The notes below the pieces were generated by a model. It saw only the letters and a list, made by a program, of their open reading frames with translations. It did not search any database and was not told where the DNA came from. The position numbers were made by a program, and so were the translations under genes. A stretch of DNA of 64,000 bases from positions 231,118 through 295,117 of the forward strand of contig QANY01000113.1 in the NCBI GenBank assembly GCA_003255025.1. Direction: 5' to 3'. The stretch comes from Datisca glomerata (Eukaryota > Streptophyta > Magnoliopsida > Cucurbitales > Datiscaceae). This document shows, piece by piece, positions 44,990 to 55,818 of this stretch. Within the stretch, counting starts at the first letter, position 1; each line of letters starts with the position of its first letter.

Positions 44990-46150
44990 AACGCAAGGTA
45001 ACTTGTTCAAACTTAACCAACCAATTCTAGTCAGAAACCAGTATAATTCAGAGTGGAAAAATAGAATCAAATATAACGAACACAAAAGAATTTATACTGG
45101 TTTGGCCAGGAATGCCTACATCTAGTTTGAGCACAGTCTTGAACACTATTAAAAAAAATGTTTTACAGTTTACAACCTCTTCAATTTCAAGATAAGAAAT
45201 ATCAAACCTCCATTTCAATCTCAATCCTACCTCAATCCTTCAGCTTGCCTACACCCGAGAACCAAAATCTCAACAAGCTGACAGCATTCAACTTGTTTAA
45301 CCAACTTTGAATCTCACGGCAAGAACTCACCAAGAACTTGAGGTATTCCAGCCAAGGATATTAAAATACCTGTGGGTAAATACCCGCGGGTATTTAGTAT
45401 AATGAATGAGTTTAAAATATAATATATACATGTGAGTTTTAAACGAGTGGGTAATTTTTCTCCCATTATATATGAGTGCGGTATGGATAATACTCAATAC
45501 GCATTGGATACTCATGAAATTCATTACCCTTTTTTATTCTTTCCCCAAAGAATGTATAGTGAAAAGTGTGTTGTAATTTTATTTTTCGCTCATGATTATC
45601 AATTAAGTTTCATCAATTTATAATTTCATAATCAAACTAAATCAATCATGAATTGAATAGCAAAACAAAAATTTATCAATCTTATAATCTAGTCAAACCA
45701 AAATTCATCAATTTTATAATCGAATAACGCTAAAATTCATTAATTTTTTAATTAAATGAAAACGGAAGCAATTAATTTTATAACCAAACTAAATTGAATG
45801 GTCAATTTTAATATCGAATTACTAAACTAAAATTCATCTACTTTACGATTGGACTTAACTAAATCGTCAATTTTATAATCGAATAACCGATACTAAAATT
45901 AATCAATGTTATAATCGAACAAAATTAGAATTTATCAAATTATCCATCAAATGAATAACCAAAACTAAAACTCATCAATTATAGTCCAATCGATCTAACG
46001 TTCAACAATTTAACATTTGAGTAACACTAATTTTTTCATCAATTTTAATAATTAGATGGAACCAAATTCGTCCGTTTAACAATTAAACAACAATCAAATC
46101 AAACTAGATATAAAAAAATATTTTATTCGATTATTCGAATAAGAGTGGAG
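44990..46150. repeat. Non-coding DNA with degenerate AT-rich repeats
   Basis: 44990-45360 has the look of an LTR or leader remnant (TTTATACTGGTTTGGCCAGG at 45090), unassigned. 45365-45400 has the palindromic TACCCGCGGGTA. About 45600-46080 consists of degenerate 30-40 bp units built from ATTTTATAATCGAAT and AACTAAAATTCATCAA. Confidence 0.5.
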
Positions 46151-46153
46151 TAT

Positions 46154-46440
46154 CACTACAACAGAATCTGCCTTTTTCGGAAAATCCTGTGTCTCCGAGT
46201 GCTATAAAAAGTCTGGGATTTTTTATAGCGCTCTGAAATCGCTTAGAAGACCACATTTTTTATAGCTGTCCTATAGTAGTTTATGCCCGATATAAAAAAA
46301 ACTGGTCTTTTATAGCGGTTTTTGCCCCTATAAAAAATCAGGTCTTTTATAAGGTTTTTGTCCCTATAAAAAAAATTTATAGCACTGGTAAAACCCTATA
46401 AAATTTCACTCATATCGATTTTAATACCCCTGTAAGAAAT
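46154..46440 (+). mobile_element. CACTA-like left end, element J
   Basis: Begins CACTACAACAGAATCTGCC, typical of CACTA (En/Spm) termini, after a TAT that could be a target duplication. It is followed by subterminal motifs repeated about six times in both directions (TTTTATAGCGG, CCCTATAAAA, TTTATAGC). No right end (TTGTAGTG) was found before 48560, so the element is truncated or its end has diverged. Confidence 0.65.
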
Positions 46441-46956
46441 AGCTTTTTTTAACATCCCACTTTTATTCTAAAATTAAATGTATTCATAAGTAAAATGAGA
46501 AGTCTCAATAACAATATATATAATAAAATAAATTCTTACACATCATTTCATAAACAATAAAAATATTAATAAGTATTTTTCAATTTTCTACTTAAAGTCA
46601 TCTAAAATGTGATTTATATGTACCAAAAAACTACTAATTATGAAAACGTCTCCTCCAAAAAAGTTCAATCAATAAGCCATGTCTCACATAAACGAACTTC
46701 CCTTCCATCTTTTTATGGTGTGAGCCTACAAAATAAATACAAACACGTTAAATCGTTCAAATCTAATCATGACTTCAATTATAATCTTCGAGTAAATTAT
46801 GAATACAGTTAATTAATTCTTGAAAAAAAAGATACATACAGTTTATATGAGATTCACATTATCATCAGAAATATGGATCGTAGATATTGAGTCTTTTGCT
46901 AAGTGGACAGGAAGTGAAGTACAATACTTTAATTATACCAATTTCTAAATGGGTAA

Positions 46957-47117
46957 TCTACGGTAATCTTGTTGTACTCCCACTCCAAAAAGTTCAATAG
47001 CTTGGAGTCTTTGCTAAATGGACAAAAAAGTTCAATAGCTTTATTCCATACTATAATATGTTAAAGAAGAATCTGTTCTTTCCTCCGAAGTACTGTCGTC
47101 AACAAGATTACCGTAGA
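46957..47117. repeat. Perfect 18 bp inverted repeat
   Basis: TCTACGGTAATCTTGTTG at 46957-46974 is the exact reverse complement of 47100-47117. The spacer holds duplicated fragments (AAAAAGTTCAATAGCTT twice). Confidence 0.85.
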
Positions 47118-47351
47118 AACTAGAGCACTAAGCAAGCGTCAGCAAAGCAAATGGGCGATAAAAGGAAAACCAGAATTTCAATAATCAAAGCTTTTAAGGG
47201 CATAAAAAAGAGGAAACACCAAGCACGTTCATGGCAGGGATCCCTACACTACAATAGAATTTTTATGGCAGAACTCGATCCAGTAAAATTTGTGGGGGGG
47301 GGGGGGGNGGGGGGGGGGGGGTCTAAATTACCGTAGAAACTAGATCACTAA
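47107..47351. repeat. 25 bp direct repeat flanking poly-G with an N
   Basis: ATTACCGTAGAAACTAGAGC and the next five bases (47107-47131) recur at 47327-47351 with one mismatch, 220 bases apart. Between them lies a 28 base poly-G tract (47294-47321) with one N at 47308 and, at 47247, CACTACAATAGAA, which resembles a second CACTA terminus. Confidence 0.8.
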
Positions 47352-47533
47352 TATCCATTTGTTTTCAACGCTTGGTGAAGTATATTTTCAAGTTCTAGCA
47401 GAAAGACTATACCTTGTTGCATGTTTCTCATAGAAAACATATACTCAACTTAGTATCTACAACGCAGTATGAGAAAGATCCCCAAAATAGAGCAAAAATA
47501 TCTGAATAAAGGTTTAGCAAAGAGAGCATTCAC

Positions 47534-48039
47534 CTGCCATGGTTTCCCAAAATCATTCAGTGCTTCTGTAAAGGCATTTTCGTCCGTCTCCCACGTAGCT
47601 TTATCTCCTAGGCATTTCTCAGGCCTCTGTAATGTAACACAATAAGTCTAAATTGTTTGTCCCTCCAGAAACTCGTGCGAGGAAAACATACAGCTTACCA
47701 TAAACGAGATAAAAAAGAAGAAGAAAGGAACATTGATGCATTGCAAACAAAGTTCAATATTTTAAGGACAGACAAGGAAAACGTATCCTACCATAGATAG
47801 CTTGAGCTCGAAAGAAAACCCAAATATGTTATATCCATATTTAATGAATTCCAGGACTCTCCTGACTTCATCTTTTATCCGAAAAAGAAACAAGTCACAT
47901 TCAGCAACAATAAGGATACAAAACAAAATGAGATTTTATAGTACAGTCATGTTAGTATCTTGTGTACTCTCACTCCAAGTCCAAATGTGATTTAAATGTA
48001 ATTCACCTGGGACTTTCTGCAGAACATATGAGCATCATC
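47534..48039 (-). pseudogene. Three exons resembling threonyl-tRNA synthetase, probable gene fragment
   Basis: Minus strand. Exon 1, 48039-48007, DDAHMFCRKSQ, flanked by AG and GT. Exon 2, 47878-47792, IKDEVRRVLEFIKYGYNI then FGFSFELKLSM, donor GT intact, acceptor dinucleotide GG instead of AG. Exon 3, 47626-47534, RPEKCLGDKATWETDENAFT then EALNDFGKPWQ, flanked by AG and GT. Joined in phase 0 they follow the class II threonyl-tRNA synthetase catalytic domain between motifs 2 and 3 (family: QDDAHIFC, YELKLSTRPEK, FGKPW). The Thr of STRPEK is Met, consistent with ACG to ATG. Neighbouring exons (motif 2, and NEGDGAFYGPKID) were not found. It is a relic or a fragment captured by element J; an expressed gene is unlikely. 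Confidence 0.7.
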
Positions 48040-48049
48040 CTGAAATCAA

Positions 48050-48560
48050 GTTTGGATTAAACAATTTTAATCAAGTTTGGATTAAAATTGTACTGAACAC
48101 TTCCTGAATATTAATATCAATAAGGTTTTCGGATTATGATTATTGCAAACCCAGTAGAGCATAGGTTGAATAAGAGTAAAATCCTGACCGAACTAATGGA
48201 GTTTATATCAGACCCGGAAAGAATAATCTTCAGAAAAAGCTATAAATCAAAGCTTTAGTGAAAATTGAAACGGAAAAGTGGTACGGATCTACTACTCAAG
48301 CTCTTTTTTAGATATGAACGGAGACGAACATCAAATGGAAAATAAAGGAACAAAAATTGCCTTTGATGGAGATCAAGAGAGTCTCGGTGACCAACACTTC
48401 TAGTATGATGGAGATCAGGAGAGTCTCAGTGAATATGTCTCCTCCTTGGAGTGGCCCTGACCTGGAAGTTTGGAAGGCTGCCTTTGATGGCTTCAGCCTA
48501 TGGTACCCTAAAACAGCCAGGAGACAGAACTCAGTCGTCTAATTTAGTTTGGTTCAATTG
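48050..48560. other. Non-coding DNA between the synthetase fragment and copia H
   Basis: No recognised gene. A local duplication of about 45 bases is visible (GATGGAGATCAAGAGAGTCT at 48365 and a close copy at 48410). May hold a degraded 3' LTR of copia H or the lost end of element J. Confidence 0.5.
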
Positions 48561-48599
48561 TAATATTCCTAAAAATAGGTTTATAACATATCTCCTTTT

Positions 48600-49773
48600 C
48601 TAGTTCAACCCAACTATGCTTCCATTGATGTATCTCAGAAACCACTTGGCTCGCCAATATCCTTCACCAGGATCAGCCATGTATCTGCTCAATAGGCTAA
48701 TTGAGTGAGCAAGATCAAGCCGAGTGCTGATCATAAAGAATATAATTGAACCAACTGTTGTGGAGTAAGGCACTTTAGAGATCTTATCCCTTTCAATGTC
48801 ATCTTTAGGACATAACTGCATGGAGGGTTCAAAATGAGCTGCCAAAAGGAAATGTGAAAGGTTTTATCGTATACATTGAGAATTTCTGTATGAGTTTCTA
48901 CATATCGGAAGATTATGATAACTAGACAATTCCTTTTCTCTAACTTTTGTGATGTCAATCTAAAGATCCTTCTGGCATTTGCAAGGCCCTCTAAATTCTG
49001 AGTTTAGCAGCCCCTTAATCCTCTTCATTTTCTCCTTGTCATGACATGTAATTAGCATATCATCTACATAAATCAATAGATAGATAGCTCTCTGACTAAC
49101 TTCAGTCAAAATATGGACAAGTATCATAGTTTCTCCTTAAAAATGCAATCTTCTCCATAAAGGCATCAAGTCTCTTATCCATTGCCTTGGTGAGTGTTTT
49201 AGTCCATATATGAATTTTCGGAGCAACCAAACCATCTCTTGATCTACCTTAATCTCAATATAGATTATTTCTTCTAACTCTCCATGTAAGAATATTATTT
49301 TTACATCCATTTGCTCTAACTCCTAATTGTGTTGAGTTACTAGAGCAAGAACAATTCTATTGTCTTGTGGCAAGTGGTGAAAAGATCTCATTAAATCAAC
49401 CCCCAATGTGAACCTTACCTTAAACCTTAATGATTCATATTTAGCAGCGCCTTCTTTAACCTTGAAAAGTCATTTGTAATCCACAACTTTTGGTTTTTCT
49501 GGTTTGGGGACTAAGACCTAGGTTTGGTTCTTATGCATTGACTTCATTTCTTCCTTCACTATTGCTTGGCATTGTTGAGAATACTTGCTCTTCATGGCCT
49601 CTCCAACATGTCTCTTTTCTCTGAATCTGGTCAGTTAGTCAGTTAAGGGGTTTTATCAATGGTTGTCTCTGTGATGCATTCTTGATGCTCTTGATCCTCA
49701 GGTTCATGGTCATCAGAGTTTTGATGATGATGCTCAGGGACTTGAACTTAATCGCTGGATGTTCCATTAGGTG
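48600..49773 (-). pseudogene. Reverse transcriptase and RNase H start of copia H
   Basis: Minus strand: HKNQTXVLVPKPEKPKVVDY region (about 49540-49480), EQMDVKIIFLHGELEEIIYI (about 49320-49260), the catalytic LLIYVDDMLITCH (about 49065-49030), then SKVPYSTTVGSIIFFMISTR with LDLAHSISLLSRYMADPGEG (48780-48660). The frame ends LRYINGSIVGLN at about 48600, where RNase H should continue. Broken by frameshifts. Confidence 0.85.
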
Positions 49774-49778
49774 AGAAC
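49774..49778 (+). other. Left target-site duplication of copia F
   Basis: AGAAC directly before the LTR; AGAAT follows the 3' LTR at 54437-54441. Five bases with one mismatch. Confidence 0.7.
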
Positions 49779-50008
49779 TGATAAGTGTATTGGTTTAAGT
49801 GTTAGTAGTCATAATGGCATCATTGTAAATAATTCAGATAAGGATAATTGAGTTAGTTTAACTGGTCTTGTTTAACCGTTCCCTCTAGTTAGACTTTAAT
49901 ACTGTGTAATTCTTTCAGGTTTTGTTAATGAGATACTTTTCCTTTCTTCTCTCTCTCGATTATGTCTTCTTCTTTCTTCTTTCATTTGTTGCCCTCTGTA
50001 ATTCTTCA
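49779..50008 (+). repeat. 5' LTR of copia F
   Basis: About 230 bp, TGATAAG...ATTCTTCA. Its last 105 bases recur at 54327-54436 with few changes. Confidence 0.8.
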
Positions 50009-50020
50009 TGGTATTAGAGC
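50009..50020 (+). other. Primer-binding site of copia F
   Basis: TGGTATTAGAGC, one mismatch to the initiator tRNA-Met complement, directly after the LTR. Confidence 0.85.
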
Positions 50021-50038
50021 CTTAGTGACTCACGTCCA

Positions 50039-51140
50039 ATGGCGGAAGACTCCACTGCAACCTCACAATCTGAGTCTCGTGATCTTCCTCCTGCTCTCAC
50101 CTCTGTTCAGAATCAAAACCCTAATCCAAACTCTCTTGCTTCATCCTCTGCCACTAACGGAGTCGACATGCGACTTCAATCACCCATGTTTCTCTTATCG
50201 AATATCTGCAATCTTGTGTCTATTAGACTCGACTCATCGAATTTTATATTATAGAAGTATCAGATCTCTTCCATCCTCAAAGCCCACTATGTTTTTGGCT
50301 ATATGGATGGATCGACTCCATGCCCAGATCAATTTCTCACCGATCAGAATGGTCAACCCACGTCATTTGTAAATCCAAGATTCACTCTCTGGAGAGCACA
50401 AGACCAACCACTCGTCACTTTGATTAATGTAACATTTTCACCAATAGCCTTCTCCATTGTTGGGTGCAAACCCTCAAAGGAATTGTGGAACTCAATCGAG
50501 AAAAGATACTCATCTATTTCCATATCCAATATCTTGCAGTTAATGAGAGTATTGACTCATATTTTCTAAGAATTAAGGAGATGGAAGATAAACTAGTCGT
50601 TGTCTCAGTTACTCTTGAAGACGAATATGTTTTAATCTTCACAATCAATGGTCTCCCGAGTGAATATAACATTGTCGGAACCTCCATCAGAACCAGACCC
50701 GAACCTATGACATTAGAGAAGCTACACATCCTTCTCAAATTTGATGAGAAATTCTTGGAAGCTCAGACTAAACAACATGAAAATTTCTTTTAAAACATTG
50801 CCTTAGTAGCTACTCAAAAATCCAATTTCAACAAAGGAGGTAATCGTGGAAGAGGGTTCATATCATTTAGAGGACGAAGATTCAATCCTGGTAGATACAA
50901 CTCAAGAAGGGGTAGAGATCCACCAAATCAGTTTTTGAACCAACCTCTTCTATTCTTGGTACTCCACCACAAGGTACTCCAATTGCCTTTAAGAATGGTT
51001 CAACTTCACCCCAGAATCTCATTCAGGAGCCAGAATTTAGTGTCAAATATGTCAAGAAGCCATGACACTCTATTGTGGATTGCTATCATAGGATGGATTT
51101 CTCTTTTCAAGGTAAGAATCCTCTTTCAACCCTTGTTGCT
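50039..51140 (+). pseudogene. Gag of copia F
   Basis: ATG at 50039: MAEDSTATSQSESRDLPPAL, then FLLSNICNLVSIRLDSSNFI, a stop at 50252-50254 (TAG, probably from the Trp codon in the family LW[KR] motif), then MDGSTPCPDQFLTDQNGQPT, QPLVTLINVTFSPIAFSIVG, and in another frame ESIDSYFLRIKEMEDKLVVV. The tail has an Arg/Gly-rich segment (RGRGFISFRGRRFNPGRY) and a knuckle remnant DCYHRMDF near 51075. Confidence 0.8.
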
Positions 51141-52748
51141 ATGGTTTCAATAGTACAAACTGCCAATCAAGAATCACAAGTTTGGCTTTCGAATATTGGC
51201 TGCAACACTCATCTCACTCTATATCTGAATAACCTAGTCTCTCATTATCTATACAATGGAGAAGATAATGTAGTTATTGGACATGGCCAAACTCTACCTA
51301 TAACACACATTGTTTCAGGTATATTACAAACTTCTTCTCATTCCTTTACTTTATCAAATATGTCTTGTGTGCTTGATTTGTTTGTAAGTTTACCTTTTGG
51401 GCATAAGTGTTGTAAAGACAACAATTACACTTTCATTTTTTATGAATCTTATCTCCTGGTTTAGGACAAGTCCACGAGTCAGGTTCTTTACAGAGGCCCC
51501 AGAAGAAATGGTCTTTATCCCCTCAGTACTGCCTTGTCTATTCTTCAAAAGAATGTTAATCTGCCTTATTCTGTTGCTTTTCTTGGTTCTATAGTTTCTG
51601 ATATAATGTTGTATAATAGGTTTGATCATGCCTCCAATTCTGTTATTAGAAGTATCTTAACTAAATCCAAAATAAAATGTAAATCTAATATATTTTCTGA
51701 CAAGGAGAATTGCATATGTACTAGCTATCTTGTGACTAAAATGTCTAAGCTTCCTTTTCCCTTATCTCAATCTCAATCTTGTACTGGCTTACACCTCATT
51801 CATAGTGATGTTTGGGGGCCTTCTCCTGTTTTGTCCATTAAAGGTTATAGATATTGTCTCTTTTGTTGATGATATGTCAAGATACACTTGGATATTTCCC
51901 ATGACTCTGAAATCTGAAATTTTTTGAATCTTTCAAAAATTCAAACTGATTGTTGAAAACTTGTTTTCTGCCAAAATTAAGAATCTGAGATCATATGGAG
52001 GTGGAGAATTTACTAGTTTAGCTTTTGATTCTTTTCTTATTAAGAACAGCATATTCATAAAAAATCTTGTCCTTACACACATGTACAAAATGTTATAGTT
52101 GAAAGAAAGCATAGGCATCTAGTTGAAACTGCCTTGGCCTTACTCCATAGTGCCTCTTTGCCTCTTCAATTTTTGTTCAATGCCTTTTCAACTACTATTT
52201 TCTTAATCAATCGCATGCCTACCCCTATTCTTGGTAATAAGTCTCCATTTGAAGTCCTGTTTAACAAGCTTCCTGATTATAATCATCTCAAAGTTTTTGG
52301 ATGTCCATGTTATACATGCTTGAAGCCATATAATTCTCATAAACTTCAACCCAAAATCATTGAATGTATCTTTCTTGGTTATGCTTTAGAATTTAATGGC
52401 TATATATGTTATGATCCTATCTCTAAAAGTACTTACACATATAGACATGTTCTCTTTGATGAAAATGTTTTTCCTTACAAAAAGTTGCTTGAAAAGTCCT
52501 CCGCCAGGCCTAAAATAGTCTCTGCACTCCAAAGAAATCAAGGTAGTTCTCGTATCCTTCCTATTATTCATGATGCAACTGTTTTATCCTCTTCTATGCA
52601 ATCTGACATTGTTGTTCATAACACTAATCTTGCTATTGGTGCTCAAGAAAGCTATGAAAATTCTGATAAATTAGTTTTCAATCAGACTATTGTTGATCAT
52701 TTTGATATTCATAATTCTGTGAACTCTGATTTGCCTGAAATATCTTAA
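51141..52748 (+). pseudogene. Protease and integrase of copia F
   Basis: Protease motif reads VWLSNIGCNTHLTLYL (51180-51230), where the family has WLxDSGA, so the catalytic Asp is Asn. YNGEDNVVIGHGQTLPITH follows. Pre-integrase RFDHASNS (about 51620), integrase LIHSDVWGPSPVLSIKGYRY (51793-51855), DDMSRYTWIFPMTLKSE, YGGGEFTSLAFDSF, and an open stretch from 52134 with STTIFLINRMPTPILGNKSP and KIIECIFLGYALEFNGYICY. Frameshifts at about 51865 and 52100. Confidence 0.85.
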
Positions 52749-52940
52749 ACTTTCGTTTCTCTGCCTAATTTGAATGGAATGTCTAGAAAATATTTTTCTC
52801 TGCCTGATTGTATTGCTTAGTATTCTGATATTTCCGAATCTAATAAATCCATAGCTCTTGACAACGATGTTGAGTCTGATCCTTCTCATTTCTTATCTTA
52901 AAATAGCAGTAACACTGTCTCACCCTTAAATAAACATCCT

Positions 52941-53860
52941 ATGCAGACAAGATCTAAATCTGGAATCTTTGAACGGAAGGCTTTAGTTGCATCACATTTA
53001 TCTAAGTCCACTAGGCCTAGTACCTTTAGTTCTGCATCTAAAATTCCTTCATGGATCAATGCTATTCAAGAAGAATATAAAACTCTGCAAGATCAAAAGA
53101 CATGGTCCTTAGTTCCTTTACTTAAAAATAAGAACTTAGTTGGGTGTAAATGGGTGTGTACGCTTAAATACAAACCCGATGGCAGTGCTGCTAGGCATAA
53201 AGTCAGACTTGTTACTAAGGGTTTTCATCAGGAAGAAGGCTTAGATTACACTGAAACTTTTAGTCCAGTGATAAAAAACCAACTGTTAGGATAATTCTCT
53301 CTCTTATTGCTCATTATAATTGGCATCTTAGACAATTAGATGTTAAAAATGTATTTTTACATGGTGTTCTTAATTAGGAGGTTTATATGGAGTAACTTCC
53401 TAGATTTGTCAGCTCTACCTATCCTAACTATGTATGCAGGTTACACAAATCTCTCTATGGGCTAAAACAGGCCACTAGAGCCTGGTTTGACATGTTTACA
53501 TCTTATCTTCTCACTTTAGGTTTTACTGCCGCTCAGGCAGACACTTCTCTCTTTATCAAATCTGATTCTCATGCTATTACCTATTTGCTTCTCTATGTTG
53601 ATGATATTATACTTACTGGCACAAATAATTCTTATATCAACATTTTAGTTCACGCACTTAGATTAAAGTTTGATATGACAGATCTTGGTAGTCTTAATCA
53701 ACACAAATATGCTCTTGATTTGTTGCCTAAATCTGGTATGGCTGATTCTAAACCCTTTAATTCTCCTTGCTCAACCAAGGCTCCTTTATATAAGCACGTT
53801 GGCTCTCCTTTATCTGATATCACTGAGTATAGGAAAATAGTTGTTCTTTACAGTATCTAA
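52941..53860 (+). pseudogene. Reverse transcriptase of copia F
   Basis: MQTRSKSGIFERKAL, IPSWINAIQEEYKTLQDQKT, CKWVCTLKYKPDGSAARHKV and [13 protein letters not shown] are the conserved start. After a break: LHKSLYGLKQATRAWFDMF (53440-53495) and LLYVDDIILTGTN (about 53590-53630) with the catalytic YVDD. MTDLGSLNQHKYALDLL lacks the usual FLGL segment, an internal deletion of roughly 20 residues. Confidence 0.85.
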
Positions 53861-53869
53861 CCTTTACTA

Positions 53870-54326
53870 GACGTGATATCAGTTTAGCAGTTAATCGTGT
53901 TTGTCAATTTATGCATGCTCCCACATCTGCTCATTTTTCTGTTGTTAAAAGAATATTAAGGTATATTGCTGGTATTATCAACCGTGGTATTCTATTCAAA
54001 CATGGATCTCTTCAGCTTCAGGCCTTCAGTGATGCAGACTGGGCTGGGGATCCATCAGACAGAAGATCAACCACTGGTTTTATTATCTTTTTAGGAACTA
54101 ATCTCATCTTTTGGTGTGCTAAAAGTAACCTACTATTGCTAGGTCCTCAACTGAGGTTGAATATAAAACCTTAGCTAATATTGTTGCTGAAATAAGTTGG
54201 ATTAGACAAGATCTGTGTGATTTACACTTCTATTCGACTTGTCCTCCTACCTTGTTTGTGATAATACTTCTGTTATAGCATTAGCTTTCAATCCAGTTTT
54301 CATGCTAGGACTAAACATATTGAAAT
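53870..54326 (+). pseudogene. RNase H of copia F
   Basis: MHAPTSAHFSVVKRILRYIA, then FSDADWAGDPSDRRSTTGFI (catalytic Asp region, 54030-54090) and LGTNLIFW. The end (HARTKHIEI-like, about 54300-54325) joins directly to the middle of the 3' LTR, so the last part of RNase H and the polypurine tract are deleted. Confidence 0.85.
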
Positions 54327-54436
54327 TGTGTAATTCTTTCAGTTTTGGTTAATGAGATATTTTTCCTTTCTTCTCTCTCTCTCGATTTTGTCTTCTACTT
54401 CTTTCTTCTTTCATTTATTCCCTCTGTAATTCTTCA
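54327..54436 (+). repeat. 3' LTR of copia F, 5'-truncated
   Basis: GTGTAATTCTTTCAG to ATTCTTCA; matches 49906-50008. Followed by the AGAAT target duplication. Confidence 0.85.
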
Positions 54437-54441
54437 AGAAT

Positions 54442-55074
54442 AACTCCACCTCAACCTCAGTACCCTCTGGCTTTGATTTATCATCAACTATAGTACTTAT
54501 ACTCATATTATCTTTCATACATGCCATGTGAGTCTCATTATATTTAACATCCCTAGTCTTAATGATCTTAACTCAACATACATTTTAGCACATAACCTAT
54601 ATTCTTTAACCCTATCAGCATATCCTAAGAAAATAAATTTGAGAGCCTTGGATTCTAACTTACCTATACTTTAGTGTGCAAAGGCTGCACGCCCAAATTC
54701 CCATATATGGCTTAGGTTGGGTGGTTTTTTAGACCATTTTTCCTAATATTTGCTCAATTATGTGGCACTAGAGGGACTCTTATAAACAAGATAAGATGTT
54801 TTCATAATAGCTTCACCCCAAAATTTCTTACCCAGACCAGATTCTACCAGCATGCATCTTACTTTATTTTATAGGGTTCTAATCATTCTTTCAGCCACCC
54901 CATTTTTCTTGGGGTTATTCCTAACTTTTCTATGCCTTAGTGTTCCTCCTTCTTTGTAAATTTTTTTAAGTGCACTATTGTGAAACTCAAGGCCATTATC
55001 TGTCCTCGAAAGCTTTTACTTTCTTTCCTATCTTATTTTCATTTTAAATTTTCCATTGTTAAAATTTTTGTAAT
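54442..55074 (-). pseudogene. Integrase C-terminal half of copia H
   Basis: Minus strand between element K and copia F. Fragments: KVRNNPKKNGVAERM with the catalytic Glu region (about 54935-54890), IRTL, MLVESGLGKKFWGEAIMKT (about 54850-54800), KPPNLSHIWEFGRAAFAH and SKALKFIFLGYADRVKEY (about 54650-54590). The left side continues into 49773 after removal of F, the right side into 61879 after removal of K. Confidence 0.8.
55072..55074. other. Left target-site duplication of element K
   Basis: AAT, matched by AAT at 61876-61878 right after the other terminus. Three-base duplications are the rule for CACTA elements. Confidence 0.8.
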
Positions 55075-55738
55075 CACTACAAAAATTATGTGTTTTAATA
55101 GCATCTAACGAGCACGTTTTTCTCTAAAATGCTATGAGAAATGGAGCACAGGCGCGAGGATTTAATTAATGAAAAGCATATTCGACTTTCATCCCAAACC
55201 CGCCTAATCTCACTCAGCACTCTCCAAAAACACTTAGAGCTCTCTATCGCTAGTGATGAACTGAGCTCGTAAAGATGAAGCTCTCTCTCAATACTCTCTC
55301 ATACGTGTCTCTTGAATCTCTCTCGTAGCTCTCTCTATCAGCTCTTTGTCGTAGATTCTCTCTTGTCTACATAAGGTGAGACACGACGCAGTTTTTCTTA
55401 CTTCAGTGTGTCATTTTCTCTAAGACTCATGATGACGAGCTCTTCTATTAAGTTCTCTTACTTTACCCTCTCCCTCTTCTCTTGGAAAGAAATTAAATTT
55501 CGTTCTCTCCTTCTCTAGACCCATCACATCTTTCATCTATGAAACTAGGGTTCTTCACATCTTCTGTACATAACAGAGAGGTAGGATTTTTGGCTTTCAC
55601 ATTTATGGCCTTGTATATTCCTTTGAAAGGCCTTGTGATTTGATTCTTCTTCCTATGTTTTCCCTAATCTCACTCATTCTCTCGTGTCTCTTTGTAAAGC
55701 TTGTAAATTAGAGTTTTTTGGATTTTTTCATTAATATA

Positions 55739-55771
55739 TCAGAGGGAGGGAGGGAGGGAGGGAGGGAGGGG

Positions 55772-55815
<44 letters not shown>
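55739..55815. repeat. GGGA and GA microsatellite in element K
   Basis: GAGGGAGGGAGGGAGGGAGG and more, running into about 20 GA units. The G-runs of three spaced by single A could fold as a G-quadruplex on the + strand. Confidence 0.9.

Positions 55816-55818
<3 letters not shown>

Larger units (their letters stand above)
49779..54436 (+). mobile_element. Copia F, Ty1/copia retrotransposon inserted in copia H
   Basis: Short 5' LTR (49779-50008), primer-binding site (50009-50020), gag at 50039, protease, integrase, RT, RNase H, and a truncated 3' LTR (about 54327-54436). Reading frames are longer than in neighbouring elements, so F is among the younger copies, but it still carries stops and deletions. 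Same family as copia E. Confidence 0.9.

Noticed and set aside
48357..48542. Small + strand gene of 61 codons
   Set aside because: It is built from a local 45 bp duplication and has no recognisable family or start context.
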